Source: Thermohalobaculum sp039027855 | GTDB taxonomy: Bacteria > Pseudomonadota > Alphaproteobacteria > Rhodobacterales > Rhodobacteraceae | Direction of reading: 5' to 3' | NCBI GenBank assembly: GCA_039027855.1 | Contig: JBCCJI010000020.1 | Span: 8,906-72,905 of the forward strand | Length of the DNA: 64,000 bases | Part shown: piece by piece, positions 51,358-61,905 of the stretch | Layout of the letters: the number at the start of each line of letters is the position of its first letter | Numbering within the stretch: the stretch's first letter is position 1 | The notes under the pieces: generated by a model | What the model was told of the DNA's origin: nothing | The model's database searches: none | Seen by the model: only the letters and a program-made list of their open reading frames with translations | Position numbers and translations under genes: made by a program

Positions 51358-51969
51358 ATGCCCAAACTCTCGGAAGAGCCGGTGATCGAACCCGGCTGCG
51401 AGATCGTGAACTCGACGCTCGGCCGCTACACCGAAGTGCAGACGGGCAGCCAGATCCTGAACTCCACGCTGGGCGATTACTCCTATGCGATCCGCTTTTG
51501 CGATATCGCCAATGCGACCATCGGCAAGTTCGTCAACATCGCGAGCTACGTGCGAATTGGCGCGACCGATCATCCGATGCACCTGGCGAGCCAGCACCAC
51601 ATGCTCTACCGCTCGGCCGATTACTGGGACGACGCAGAGCCATGGACCGACTTCTTCGAGCGTCGGCGGACCCGCCGGGTCGAGATCGGCCACGACGTCT
51701 GGCTGGGGCATATGGCGATGGTGAAGCCCGATGTGACGGTGGGCCATGGCGCGGTGATCGGCGCGGGCGCGGTGGTGACCAAAGACGTGGCCCCCTACGC
51801 CATCGTCGCCGGCAACCCCGCGCGCAAGATCCGCGACCGTCATCCGCCGGATATCGCCGAGCGGCTCATCGCGCTCGCGTGGTGGGACTGGGATCATGCC
51901 CGCCTGCGCGACGCCCTCGGCGATTTTCGAACGCTCGAGGTGACGGCGTTCCTGGAAAAGTACGCGTAA
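51358..51969 (+). CDS. Left-handed-beta-helix (hexapeptide) acyltransferase, phosphonate-type
   Basis: A 203-residue acetyltransferase with hexapeptide repeats at both ends (EIVNSTLGRYTEVQTGSQIL; VEIGHDVWLGHMAMVKPDVT; VGHGAVIGAGAVVTKDVAPY) and the C-terminal AIVAGNPARKIRDR motif of xenobiotic acetyltransferases. The ATDHPMHLASQHHMLYR loop with a His pair matches the acyltransferases of phosphonate-metabolism clusters (TIGR03308 type). No phn genes are in the window, so a link to phosphonates is uncertain. A catalytic His near DHP is likely. Convergent with purL. Confidence 0.88.
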   Translation: MPKLSEEPVIEPGCEIVNSTLGRYTEVQTGSQILNSTLGDYSYAIRFCDIANATIGKFVNIASYVRIGATDHPMHLASQHHMLYRSADYWDDAEPWTDFFERRRTRRVEIGHDVWLGHMAMVKPDVTVGHGAVIGAGAVVTKDVAPYAIVAGNPARKIRDRHPPDIAERLIALAWWDWDHARLRDALGDFRTLEVTAFLEKYA

Positions 51970-52057
51970 CGCTGCCTTTACGGCAGGCCCGACAGAAGCG
52001 CGGTGGAGTCGAGACTATGCCCTGGCCATGCCCCAGTCACGGTCGGCCAGCGGCGCC

Positions 52058-54286
<2,229 letters not shown>

Positions 54287-54388
54287 CGGGGGCGCATCCT
54301 TGCTGGCGGCGCGAATGGGTTGGCTGGGCGTCGATCAACGGGTGCGAAGGCCAAGCTATGGTCGGTCAGGCCGGCAACCCGGCAGCGT

Positions 54389-54865
54389 TCAGCCCGAGAC
54401 GACGGGTGTCTCCTTGCCGGGGCTGGCGATGGGCGGGCACGAGATCTCGCCGCCGGTCTGGGCACGTTCAAGATGGCCGATCAGCCGCTCGGTCTGGCTT
54501 TCGTTCGAAAGGACCGGGCCGGTGAGACGCATCTGGGCAAAACCCTCGGGCGTCGGCACGGGCAGGAAGTCGATCGTCAGCAGCTCATCGGTATCGCCCG
54601 TCATGATGATCTTGCCGGTGGAGCGGTCGACCAGCATCGCGGCCGCCTGCACCACCCCATCAAGCCAGCACCTGGCGGCCACCTCTTCGATGAAGGGCTT
54701 CGCCTCAGCGGTGGGCCGGCTGACCTCGAGCACGAGGCTCGGCTCGACGCGGGGGTTCACCTTGGTCGGCAGGCGCGCGGTGTCGCCCGGCCCGGCCGGT
54801 TCTCCGGCGCAGGCAGCAAGGCCCATGGCAAGGCCGGTTAGCATCAGGCGTGTGGGCAGGCGCAT
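54389..54865 (-). CDS. Hypothetical lipoprotein between purQ and purL
   Basis: A 158-residue protein with a signal peptide and lipobox (LMLTGLAMGLAAC, lipidated Cys19). The mature part contains PKVNPRVEPSLVLEVSRP-like strands (here TKVNPRVEPSLVLEVSRP) and a conserved-looking ARCWLDGVVQAAAMLVDRST plus IGHLERAQTGGEISCPPI. Two Cys could form a disulfide. I do not recognise the family. The ATG at 54865 follows GGAGA; the frame is open to 54889. It sits between purQ (20 bp) and purL on the same strand, so co-transcription is likely although no purine link is evident. Confidence 0.75.
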   Translation of the reverse strand: MRLPTRLMLTGLAMGLAACAGEPAGPGDTARLPTKVNPRVEPSLVLEVSRPTAEAKPFIEEVAARCWLDGVVQAAAMLVDRSTGKIIMTGDTDELLTIDFLPVPTPEGFAQMRLTGPVLSNESQTERLIGHLERAQTGGEISCPPIASPGKETPVVSG

Positions 54866-54885
54866 GGATCTCTCCTGTGGATCGC

Positions 54886-55623
54886 TCACGCGGTGGCAGC
54901 CGCAGTCGGGAGGGCGGGCGCCGTGGCGTCGCCGCTCTGCCCGATCAGCAGGCGGTCGAGGATCAGGCGGCCGTCACTGCCGCCGAGCGCGTCGTCGGCC
55001 AGCCGTTCGGGATGGGGCATCATGCCGAGCACGCGGCCGTTCTCGCTCAAGACGCCCGCGATATCGCGGAGCGAGCCGTTGGGATTGGCACCCGGCGCGG
55101 CGTGGCCATCGGCATCGACATAGCGAAAGGCCACGCGCCCGTCGCCCTCGATCCGGTCCAGCGCCTCCTCGTCGGCAACGAAGCAGCCATCGTGGTGGGC
55201 AACGGGGACGCGAAGGACCTGGGGCAGCCCCGCAAGCGTCGGGTGGGGACCGTTATGCGCACCGGGCGTGAGATAGACGTCGCGGCAGACGAACTTCAGC
55301 GTCGCATTGCGCATCAGCGCACCCGGCAACAGCCCCGCTTCGATCAGCACCTGCCAGCCATTGCAGATGCCCAGCACCTGCCCGCCACGCGCCGCGAAAT
55401 CGGCGACGGCACGCATGATCGGCGACTGTGCCGCGATCGCCCCCACGCGGAGATAATCACCGAACGAAAAGCCGCCTGGCACCGCGACCATGTCGAGACC
55501 CGCCGGCAGCGCGGTGTCCTTATGCCAGACCATGGTGGCGGGTTGGCCGGTGACCCGGCCGAGGGCCACCGCCATGTCGCGGTCGCAGTTCGAGCCGGGG
55601 AAGACGATGACGGCGGTTTTCAT
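54886..55623 (-). CDS. purQ: Phosphoribosylformylglycinamidine synthase, glutaminase subunit PurQ
   Basis: A 245-residue class I glutamine amidotransferase giving ammonia to PurL. VIVFPGSNCDRDMAVAL, the GGFSFGDYLRVGAIA oxyanion region, the nucleophile Cys in VLGICNGWQVLIEAG, and the His/Glu end GMMPHPERL are all present. A ~20-residue tail after the catalytic part is Ala/Thr-rich. It lies 14 bp from purS. Confidence 0.97.
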   Translation of the reverse strand: MKTAVIVFPGSNCDRDMAVALGRVTGQPATMVWHKDTALPAGLDMVAVPGGFSFGDYLRVGAIAAQSPIMRAVADFAARGGQVLGICNGWQVLIEAGLLPGALMRNATLKFVCRDVYLTPGAHNGPHPTLAGLPQVLRVPVAHHDGCFVADEEALDRIEGDGRVAFRYVDADGHAAPGANPNGSLRDIAGVLSENGRVLGMMPHPERLADDALGGSDGRLILDRLLIGQSGDATAPALPTAAATA

Positions 55624-55637
55624 CTCCGGCGTGCTCC

Positions 55638-55880
55638 TCAGGCCTCGATCTCGACGCTGAATGTCTCGATCACTGCGTTGGCGAGCAGTTTGTCAGCCAT
55701 CTTCTCGGCCTGCGCCCGTGCGGCGTCGGGGTCGGTCTCGGCCAGATCGAGTTCGATTACCTTGCCCTGTCGCGCGCCGTTGACCCCCTCGAAGCCGAGG
55801 CCGCTCAGCGCCTGGGCGATGGCAAGGCCCTGGGGATCGAGCACGCCGTTCTTCAGGGTGACGGTGACGCGGGCCTTCAT
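55638..55880 (-). CDS. purS: Phosphoribosylformylglycinamidine synthase, subunit PurS
   Basis: An 80-residue bridging subunit of the small-type FGAM synthetase complex. MKARVTVTLKNGVLDPQGLA, LGFEGVNGARQGKVIELDLA and the C-terminal KLLANAVIETFSVEIE match the family exactly in layout. The ATG at 55880 is the family start; the frame is open to 55994. First of the purSQ pair, downstream of the ceramidase-like gene. Confidence 0.96.
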   Translation of the reverse strand: MKARVTVTLKNGVLDPQGLAIAQALSGLGFEGVNGARQGKVIELDLAETDPDAARAQAEKMADKLLANAVIETFSVEIEA

Positions 55881-56003
55881 CGGCGGGCTCCCTCGCGGCG
55901 CAGCTCTCACGCGCCGGTCTAGGCCCGCATGGGGGCCGCCGCAAGCCTCAAGCCGCAAGCATCGCGCCCCGAGGCCCCCGGGATAAGCCGGCATAAGCCG
56001 GGA

Positions 56004-56690
56004 TCAGGATGTGGCCCCGGCCGGCGGGCCCCGGCGCGTCCAGAGCCCGTGGCGGATCAGCGTCATGATCAGCGTGCCCAGCACCACGGCGTTCAGCACA
56101 TGCCAGAGGAAATGGGTCCCGAGGGGGAAGACACCGCAGATCGGCAGGTCGAACGCGCGCATGGCGAGCGAGACGACGAACACTCCGCCAGCGAGATAGA
56201 AGCCCGGTACCGCCGGATGACTGCGCTTTGAGAGATACCAGCCGACCCCGAAGATCGCGAGCATCGCCGGGAAATACGACACCGTGCCCCCGATCAGATC
56301 GCGCAGTAGAATGTTGAAGACGTAGGATGTGCCGAGGAAGAAGGCGAGAAAGCCCAGCATGGCAGGCCCCACCATCAACCAGCGCAGCCCGACAAACCGC
56401 TGCATGGTGATCGCGAAAAAACCGAGGATGAAAACCAGGATCGGGATCGAATCCGCCATCGCGGCCCAAAGGGTCGAGAAGGTGTGGAACAGAAACGAGC
56501 CGATGCCGATGATGAACAGGTTCGCGGTCAGCAGGATGACCGGCCAGTCGAACCGGTCCTCGCGCTGCGCGGTGGTGTAGCAGAGCGCCGCGGCGAGGAT
56601 GAAGGCGAGATTGGTGATCGCATTCACCGGCTCGGCCCAAAAGCCGACGATGCCGGCGCGTTCGCAATAACTGCCGAGTGGTTCGTTCAT
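56004..56690 (-). CDS. Ceramidase-family (CREST superfamily) membrane protein
   Basis: A 228-residue seven-helix membrane protein of the alkaline ceramidase/PAQR (CREST) group. Conserved polar residues in the helices match that superfamily: AEPVNAITNLAF in the first helices, SFLFHTFSTLWAAMAD (S, H and D of the zinc site) and THFLWHVLNAVVLGT (the two-His end). Family enzymes hydrolyse ceramide-like amides; bacterial substrates are unknown and may be lipids with amide bonds. The ATG at 56690 is chosen (a longer frame starts at 56723). It sits between purC and purS on the same strand. Confidence 0.88.
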   Translation of the reverse strand: MNEPLGSYCERAGIVGFWAEPVNAITNLAFILAAALCYTTAQREDRFDWPVILLTANLFIIGIGSFLFHTFSTLWAAMADSIPILVFILGFFAITMQRFVGLRWLMVGPAMLGFLAFFLGTSYVFNILLRDLIGGTVSYFPAMLAIFGVGWYLSKRSHPAVPGFYLAGGVFVVSLAMRAFDLPICGVFPLGTHFLWHVLNAVVLGTLIMTLIRHGLWTRRGPPAGATS

Positions 56691-56784
56691 CGTGGTCCCC
56701 GGAAAGCCCTGATGCCACGGCATTTAGGGGCATGGTCCACCGCTGCCAGTCGCAAGCGGGTTGCTACGCTGGCTGTGGCAGGGC

Positions 56785-57192
56785 TCAGGTGTCGCGGATC
56801 ACGGCAAGCGCTCCGAGCGCGATCAGCGGCGCCAGCATCAGCGGTGTGCCCGCGCCCTGCCAACGATCCATCGCCACGCGACCCGGCCATTGGGGATGGC
56901 GCAGCACGCTCAGCGTATCGCCGAGGGAAAGCGGCCGTTTGACGAGGTTGACCTGCACGACCGCCGTGACCGGCTCGGCATCGCCCACAGGAGGCAGCGT
57001 GACGCCGATGGCCCAGGTGTTAGCGGCCAGCGTGCGGCGTGAGGCGATCGCGGTCACCTTGCCCTCGACCCGGTGCCACTTGGCCCGCTGATGCCAGGTC
57101 CAGACCGGGTAGAGCGCGGTCAAGAGGGCGGCGCCGAGGATGATGACGATCGCCACCGTCGGGCCGACAAACGCCGTGAAGCGGTCGATCAT
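56785..57192 (-). CDS. DUF3592-like membrane protein
   Basis: A 135-residue protein with an N-terminal hydrophobic helix (FVGPTVAIVIILGAALLTAL), an exported domain (KWHRVEGKVTAIASR; VTLPPVGDAEPVTAVVQVNL; LSLGDTLSVLRHPQWPGRV) and a C-terminal hydrophobic helix (TPLMLAPLIALGALAVI). The W-x-x-V-E-G-x-V opening and the two-helix frame resemble DUF3592, whose function is unknown. The ATG at 57192 is used (alternative 57201). It follows purC by 18 bp. Confidence 0.75.
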   Translation of the reverse strand: MIDRFTAFVGPTVAIVIILGAALLTALYPVWTWHQRAKWHRVEGKVTAIASRRTLAANTWAIGVTLPPVGDAEPVTAVVQVNLVKRPLSLGDTLSVLRHPQWPGRVAMDRWQGAGTPLMLAPLIALGALAVIRDT

Positions 57193-57210
57193 GCCAAGCA
57201 TGCGCGGGCC

Positions 57211-57972
57211 CTAGTGGACGAGCTTGGGGCCCTGGGTGACATTGCCGTTCTCGGGAAGGATGCCGAGCCGGCGCGCCACCTCGCTGTAGGCATCGGCCAG
57301 GCTGCCGAGATCGCGGCGGAACACATCCTTGTCGAGCTTCTCGCCGGTCTTGACGTCCCAGAGGCGGCAGCTGTCCGGGCTGATCTCATCGGCGACGATG
57401 ATCCGCTGGAACTCACCCTCCCAGATACGTCCGCACTCGATCTTGAAGTCGACCAGCTTGATCCCGACCCCGGTGAACAGGCCCGACAGGAAGTCGTTGA
57501 CCCTGAGCGCCAGCGAGATCACGTCGTCGATGTCCTGCTGGTTGGCCCAGTTGAAGGCGACGATATGCTCCTCTGACACGATGGGATCACCCAGCTTGTC
57601 GTCCTTGTAGTAGAATTCGATGATCGGGCGGGGCAGGGCGGTGCCCTCTTCGATCCCCAGCCGCTTGGACATCGAGCCGGCGGCGATGTTCCGCACGACG
57701 ACCTCCAGCGGGATGATCTCGCAGGACCGAATGAGCTGTTCGCGCATGTTGATGCGGCGGATGAAGTGGTTCGGGATTCCGATGGCCGAGAGCGAGGTCA
57801 TCACATGCTCGGAGATGCGGTTGTTCAGCACCCCTTTGCCGTCGATCACGGCGTGCTTCTCGGCGTTGTTGGCGGTGGCGTCGTCCTTGAAATACTGGAC
57901 GAGCGTCCCCGGCTCGGGCCCCTCGTACAGGATCTTCGCCTTGCCCTCATAGACCAGTCGCCGGCGCGCCAT
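57211..57972 (-). CDS. purC: Phosphoribosylaminoimidazole-succinocarboxamide (SAICAR) synthase
   Basis: A 253-residue SAICAR synthetase: joins CAIR and aspartate with ATP. YEGKAKILYEGPEPGTLVQYFKDDATANN is divided here as YEGKAKILYEGPEPGT and VQYFKDDATANN; then RRINMREQLIRSCEIIPLEVVVRN in pieces (EIIPLEVVVRNIAAGS), GIKLVDFKIECGRI and LADEISPDSCRLWD (here VADEISPDSCRLWD) carry the catalytic site. AGGAG lies 5 bp before the ATG at 57972, which decides the start over 58002. First of the same-strand purine genes. Confidence 0.97.
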   Translation of the reverse strand: MARRRLVYEGKAKILYEGPEPGTLVQYFKDDATANNAEKHAVIDGKGVLNNRISEHVMTSLSAIGIPNHFIRRINMREQLIRSCEIIPLEVVVRNIAAGSMSKRLGIEEGTALPRPIIEFYYKDDKLGDPIVSEEHIVAFNWANQQDIDDVISLALRVNDFLSGLFTGVGIKLVDFKIECGRIWEGEFQRIIVADEISPDSCRLWDVKTGEKLDKDVFRRDLGSLADAYSEVARRLGILPENGNVTQGPKLVH

Positions 57973-58182
57973 GGGATCTCCTCGCACATTCAGCATGCGC
58001 AACGCGTGAAACGCGCCACCGCCCCGGCGCGCGCCGAGGCGGTATATGGGCAGTGGGCATTTAAGCCAAGGGCTGAGAGATCGCGCGGCTGCCTGAGCGC
58101 CGCCGCCGCGCCGGGTCGGCGCCGCTCAGGCAGCGGCCCCGACGTTTGCAGGCGCCGCTCGCGCGATGCGCCGGTTCGGCGT

Positions 58183-58413
58183 TTAGTGGATCTTGGCCGG
58201 GCGGTTCTCGGCGAAGACCGGCATGGTCTCGGGCACGGGAGCTTCGAACCTGCTGTCGTCGAGCGCATGGATCGACGTCATGTCGGCGGCTGAGGTGCCG
58301 ATCTCGGTCCCCACCTCTACTGCGGCGACCGTGCCAAAGGCGCAGAGCGAGACATAACCGGCCACAAAGGCCACACGACGCAGGACCAAACCAGTTGTCA
58401 TCGTCTTGCTCAT
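58183..58413 (-). CDS. Hypothetical small membrane/exported protein
   Basis: A 76-residue protein. A basic N-terminus and a hydrophobic stretch (LVLRRVAFVAGYVSLCAFGTVAAV) are followed by a ~45-residue polar tail rich in Thr, Glu and Pro (EAPVPETMPVFAENRPAKIH). This may be a signal anchor. I do not recognise it. GGGAG precedes the ATG at 58413. It is alone, between purC and the ATPase zeta gene, and divergent from the latter. Confidence 0.6.
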   Translation of the reverse strand: MSKTMTTGLVLRRVAFVAGYVSLCAFGTVAAVEVGTEIGTSAADMTSIHALDDSRFEAPVPETMPVFAENRPAKIH

Positions 58414-58774
58414 CACACGCTCCCACCCTTCGCTACGCCACAGCGTTCTTCGTTTCGACAACTGAGAAGATGCCTGCCCTGATCGGCGCGGTGAGGGCGC
58501 GTTCTGGGCATTGCCGCGGCAAATTTCGAAGACCTGACCCAGAAAAAGACAGTCGACGCGTGCAGAGCCCGCTGCATCGTGGCAAGCCTTTGTCTATCTC
58601 TGATCGAGACCGTTCTGCACGGGTGTGCGGGCGGCATCGTCGCGGCATGGGGTATTGCGGGATCGACGCCCTTCACTGCGTGAGACCTGGGTAGAACGCA
58701 CCTGGCCTGGCCCAACCGGGCCGGCATCGACCCTGAGGACTGGGTAGACTGGGGAAGACTGGGAGAGGCACGTC
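58414..58774. other. Divergent intergenic region without a gene
   Basis: 361 bp between a minus-strand gene (start 58413) and the DUF1476 gene (start 58775); the promoters of both must lie here. The central part (~58520-58600) is less GC-rich than the surroundings. Short direct repeats of GACTGGG lie close to the DUF1476 start (58738-58765). No further gene or RNA is evident. Confidence 0.5.
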
Positions 58775-59107
58775 ATGACCACCTTCGACGACCGCGAGCG
58801 CGCGTTCGAGAATAAATACGCCTACGATACCGAGATGCAGTTCAAGGCCGAGGCGCGGCGCAACCGTCTGCTCGGCGAATGGGCCGCGGGCGAACTTGGC
58901 ATCCACACGCCCGATGAGATCGAGGCCTATGCCAAATCGGTGGTGCGCGCGGATTTCGAGGAGCCGGGTCACGAGGACGTGGTGCGCAAGGTGATGGGCG
59001 ATTTCACCGAGAAGGCAGTGGGCGTCACCGAGGAGACACTGCGCGCCAAGATGGCCGAACTGCTCGCGGTCGCGAAGGCGCAGCTTGCCGACGAGTTCAA
59101 GGCCTGA
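58775..59107 (+). CDS. F1-ATPase inhibitory zeta subunit (DUF1476)
   Basis: A 110-residue helical protein of the DUF1476 family, which in Paracoccus denitrificans is the zeta subunit that blocks ATP hydrolysis by F1-ATPase through its N-terminus. MTTFDDRERAFENKYAYD and the following EMQFKAEARRNRLLGEWAA are the family hallmark, with EIEAYAKSVVRADFEEPGHE and DVVRKVMGDF later. GGGAGAGG precedes the ATG. Proximity to purC is common in Rhodobacterales. Confidence 0.95.
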   Translation: MTTFDDRERAFENKYAYDTEMQFKAEARRNRLLGEWAAGELGIHTPDEIEAYAKSVVRADFEEPGHEDVVRKVMGDFTEKAVGVTEETLRAKMAELLAVAKAQLADEFKA

Positions 59108-59152
59108 GCGATGCGCCACCGGGTGCCGTGCGCTCGGGATCGAGGTGACCGA

Positions 59153-59193
59153 GCGGTCCGCGCGTCGAGGCGATGCGCGGGCCGCTGTTTTTT
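59153..59193 (+). terminator. Intrinsic terminator after the zeta-subunit gene
   Basis: An 11-bp stem GCGGTCCGCGC / GCGCGGGCCGC (one G-U pair), an 11-nt loop, then TGTTTTTTG. It stands 46 bp after the DUF1476 stop and just before the cryptochrome-like gene, so that gene has its own promoter after 59193. Confidence 0.85.
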
Positions 59194-59268
59194 GTCGTAT
59201 AGCCTATGGCGCCTGCGCGGCGTTCCATCGCCTTGGCCAAGGCAGCTCCCCATGAGATCAGGCTCGGT

Positions 59269-60813
59269 ATGACAGCATCAAAGCCAACCGCGCCGCCGGC
59301 GCATGTGGTCTGGTTCAAGCGCGATCTGCGTGCCTTTGACCATGCGCCGCTCGCAGATGCTGCGGCGGCCGCGAGCGCGGAGGGGGCGCCGCTGGTGCCG
59401 CTATACATCGTGGAGGACGCGCATTGGGGCGCGCCGACGGCGGCGGCCCGGCAATGGCGCTTTGTCGCCGAGGCGCTGGCGGCGCTGCGCGAGGTGACAG
59501 CCGGGCTCGGTGCGCCGCTGGTCATCCGACGCGGTGCCGCCTTGGCCGTGCTTGACGAACTTCGCCTCGGGCGGGGCATCGCGAAGCTCTGGTCGCATCA
59601 GGAGACCGGCGAGGCCTGGTCCTATGCCCGCGACCAAGCGATTGCCGATTGGGCGCGTGGCCATGCCATCCCCTGGCACGAGGCGCAGGGCGGCGGCGTG
59701 GTGCGCCGGCTGAAGACGCGCGACGGCTGGGCCGAGCTTTGGGATCGGGAGATGCTGCGCCCGGCGCGGGCCACGCCGAAAGGGCTGCCGCCGCATGGGC
59801 TTGAGCCAGGCGCGCTGCCGGACGAGATCGATCTCGGCCTGCCGCCCGATCCGGCGGCGCGGCTGGCCGCGACCCCTGAGGCGGGGCAGCGCCTGCTCGA
59901 CAGCTTCCTGACGCGGCGGGGCGAGCATTACCGGCGCGAGATGTCCTCGCCCGTCACTGCCTATGACGCCTGCTCGCGCCTCGCCCCGCATCTCGCCTGG
60001 GGCACGCTGTCGACACGCGAGGTCTATCAGGAGGCGGTCGCCGCCAAGCGGTTCCACGAGAGCCGCGCCTATCGCCAGTCGATCGACAGCTTCATCGCCC
60101 GGCTGCACTGGCGCTGTCATTTCATGCAGAAGTTCGAGGACGAGCCCGAGATCGAGCACCGCTGCATGCATCCCGTCTATGAGGGCCTGCGCGAGGGTGA
60201 CCACGACGCAGTGCGCCTTGCGGCCTGGGAGATGGGCGAGACCGGATTGCCGATGCTGGACGCCTGCATGCGGGCGCTGACGGCGACGGGCTACCTCAAC
60301 TTCCGCATGCGCGCGATGCTGGTGAGCTGCGCTGCCTACCACCTCTGGCTCGATTGGCGGCGTTTCGGTCCGGTGCTGGCGCGGAAATTCACGGATTTCG
60401 AACCCGGCATCCACTGGTCGCAAAGCCAGATGCAGTCGGGCGTGACCGGCATCAACACGATCCGCATCTACAATCCGGTCAAGCAGTCCAAGGACCATAA
60501 CCCGGACGGCGTGTTCCTGCGCCAGTGGCTGCCTGAACTTGGCGCGGTGCCGGACAAGAAAATCCACGAGCCCTGGAAGATGACCGAGGCGGAGCAGGCG
60601 GCGGCCGGCTGTGTGATCGGGCGCGACTATCCCGAGCGGGTGGTCGAGCCGGTCGCGGCGGCCCGGGCGGCCAAGGAGAAGGTCTATGCCCGCAGGCGCG
60701 CCGAGGGGTTTGCCGAGGGCAAGGCGCTGGTCTTGAAGAAACACGCCTCGCGCCGGCGCCCGCGCATCGAGCATCCACCCAAGGAAGACCGCCAGGCACG
60801 CTTCGACTTCTGA
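59269..60813 (+). CDS. Cryptochrome/photolyase-family FAD-binding protein
   Basis: A 514-residue protein with the two photolyase parts: an N-terminal alpha/beta antenna domain (HVVWFKRDLRAFDHAPLADA, PLYIVEDAHW) and a C-terminal FAD domain (HLAWGTLSTREVY, RLHWRCHFMQKFEDEPE, GETGLPMLDACMRALTATGY, NPVKQSKDHNPDGVFLRQWL). The region equivalent to the flavin N5 residue and the first tryptophan of the electron-transfer triad reads DFEPGIHWSQSQMQSG rather than the usual D-x-D-x-A-x-N-x-x-x-W-Q-W, so it is a diverged class. Start ATG at 59269; 59206 is possible but overlaps the terminator context. Confidence 0.88.
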   Translation: MTASKPTAPPAHVVWFKRDLRAFDHAPLADAAAAASAEGAPLVPLYIVEDAHWGAPTAAARQWRFVAEALAALREVTAGLGAPLVIRRGAALAVLDELRLGRGIAKLWSHQETGEAWSYARDQAIADWARGHAIPWHEAQGGGVVRRLKTRDGWAELWDREMLRPARATPKGLPPHGLEPGALPDEIDLGLPPDPAARLAATPEAGQRLLDSFLTRRGEHYRREMSSPVTAYDACSRLAPHLAWGTLSTREVYQEAVAAKRFHESRAYRQSIDSFIARLHWRCHFMQKFEDEPEIEHRCMHPVYEGLREGDHDAVRLAAWEMGETGLPMLDACMRALTATGYLNFRMRAMLVSCAAYHLWLDWRRFGPVLARKFTDFEPGIHWSQSQMQSGVTGINTIRIYNPVKQSKDHNPDGVFLRQWLPELGAVPDKKIHEPWKMTEAEQAAAGCVIGRDYPERVVEPVAAARAAKEKVYARRRAEGFAEGKALVLKKHASRRRPRIEHPPKEDRQARFDF

Positions 60814-60823
60814 GATCAGCGGA

Positions 60824-60844
60824 ATCGCGGCTAGTCGCCGCGAT
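60824..60844. repeat. Hairpin repeat, copy 2
   Basis: ATCGCGGC / GCCGCGAT arms with loop TAGTC, 10 bp after the cryptochrome-like stop. It differs from copies 1 and 3 by one loop base (G to A). Confidence 0.85.
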
Positions 60845-61183
60845 GCGCGTTTCGGGGGTTCGGGTGGCGGCGCCGGTCTAGAACGGTGAGGCCGCGCGGT
60901 GGGCAGTCGTTGGCGACGTGGCTGGGGAATAGACTGTGGGGTTTCGATCCGCGTGTCGCCAAACGCCCGGCGGCGGGGCGCGCGCTGCCCTAGGGCGAGC
61001 CAGCCGCGCCCGGCCTTGCCGCGCCCCTGTTCCCGCCCGACCCATCACCCGCTCGGCCCATCGCCTTGGCGCGCCCTGCTTGGATCTCTGCCGATTTCAG
61101 TTTGGTCCTTGTTGTCAGAGGGGCGGCGCCATGGCGCAGTATCGTGGCTCGCCGCAGCGTCTTCGACGGCTACTTGTTATCGC
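60845..61183. other. Intergenic region without a gene
   Basis: About 340 bp. Open frames here (for instance an upstream extension from 60899) are Arg/Pro-rich and have no family resemblance. It should hold the promoter of the gene at 61184. No tRNA or terminator with a T-run is seen. Confidence 0.5.
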
Positions 61184-61759
61184 ATGAGCATCATGATCCT
61201 CGCCCTCGCCGCGTCGGGCGCTGTTGTCAGCGCCAACCCACGTGCGCTCGCCAGCGCGTCTGAGCTGCCGATCTGTGGGCCGGCGGCACGGCTCAGCTTC
61301 CGTGACAGCTCACCGGTCGACGTCTTCACGATCGAGAACATCACGGCGCGGGCCAACCGCGACTGGGTCATTGCCGGTGTCGAGATCGACCTCGGCCCCT
61401 CGGCCGGGCGGCTGGTGTTCGACACTGTGCCCGGTGGCGCAGGGCAGAACGTGGCCCAGCCATTCAAGGCGCGGCCGCCGCCCGGTGGCGCGCGGCTGGC
61501 GGATCTGCCGGTGGTGCCCGACGGGGCGGAGGGGCTGGCGCTCTTGTTCTCGGCCTTCGCGCCGGGGCAGAATTTTCGCTTTACCATCGATATGGACGAC
61601 CGTCTGGGCGGGCTTGGGACGCGGGTCGACGGCCCCGAGATCGAAGGCGCCATGGTCACCGTCCGCTTCGCCGATCCTGCCGACGGCCGCGAGGCGGTGT
61701 TGAGTGCGCCCTTTGACAGCCTCTCGCGGGCCATGCCGGCCGAGGCCTGCCTGTCCTGA
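61184..61759 (+). CDS. Exported aggregation-factor-core-like protein
   Basis: A 191-residue protein with a signal peptide (MSIMILALAASGAVVSA) and a beta-rich domain: VDVFTIENITARANRDWVIA, GVEIDLGPSAGRLVFDTVPG, LALLFSAFAPGQNFRFTIDM and DDRLGGLGTRVDGPEIEGA. It matches a Rhodobacterales family usually labelled aggregation factor core (a misleading name; function unknown) that often carries VPEID- or calcium-type loops. It is the gene just before DUF2256, so possibly a neighbour by chance. Confidence 0.75.
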   Translation: MSIMILALAASGAVVSANPRALASASELPICGPAARLSFRDSSPVDVFTIENITARANRDWVIAGVEIDLGPSAGRLVFDTVPGGAGQNVAQPFKARPPPGGARLADLPVVPDGAEGLALLFSAFAPGQNFRFTIDMDDRLGGLGTRVDGPEIEGAMVTVRFADPADGREAVLSAPFDSLSRAMPAEACLS

Positions 61760-61827
61760 CCCCGGCACGATCGGCGCCAGGTGAGCCCGGCTCATGCGGG
61801 GCACACGCGACCGACCATCGCCCCACA

Positions 61828-61899
61828 CGCAGCCGCAAGCCCAGCCCGAGACCCAGCCGCACACCCAGCCCAAAGCCCAACCCGAGACCCAGCCAGAGA
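61828..61899. repeat. 12-bp tandem repeat, six units
   Basis: Six adjacent 12-bp units of the type CCCAGCCCGAGA with substitutions (CGCAGCCGCAAG, CCCAGCCCGAGA, CCCAGCCGCACA, CCCAGCCCAAAG, CCCAACCCGAGA, CCCAGCCAGAGA). The array ends 6 bp before the DUF2256 start, so it forms the 5' leader of that gene. The period is a multiple of three; a frame through it would read Q-P-x-x repeats, but no gene start supports that. Confidence 0.9.
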
Positions 61900-61905
61900 T
61901 CAGCC

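Noticed and set aside
51972..51986. CTGCC-TTTAC-GGCAG hairpin between the acyltransferase and purL
   Set aside because: A 5-bp stem without a T-run; could arise by chance.
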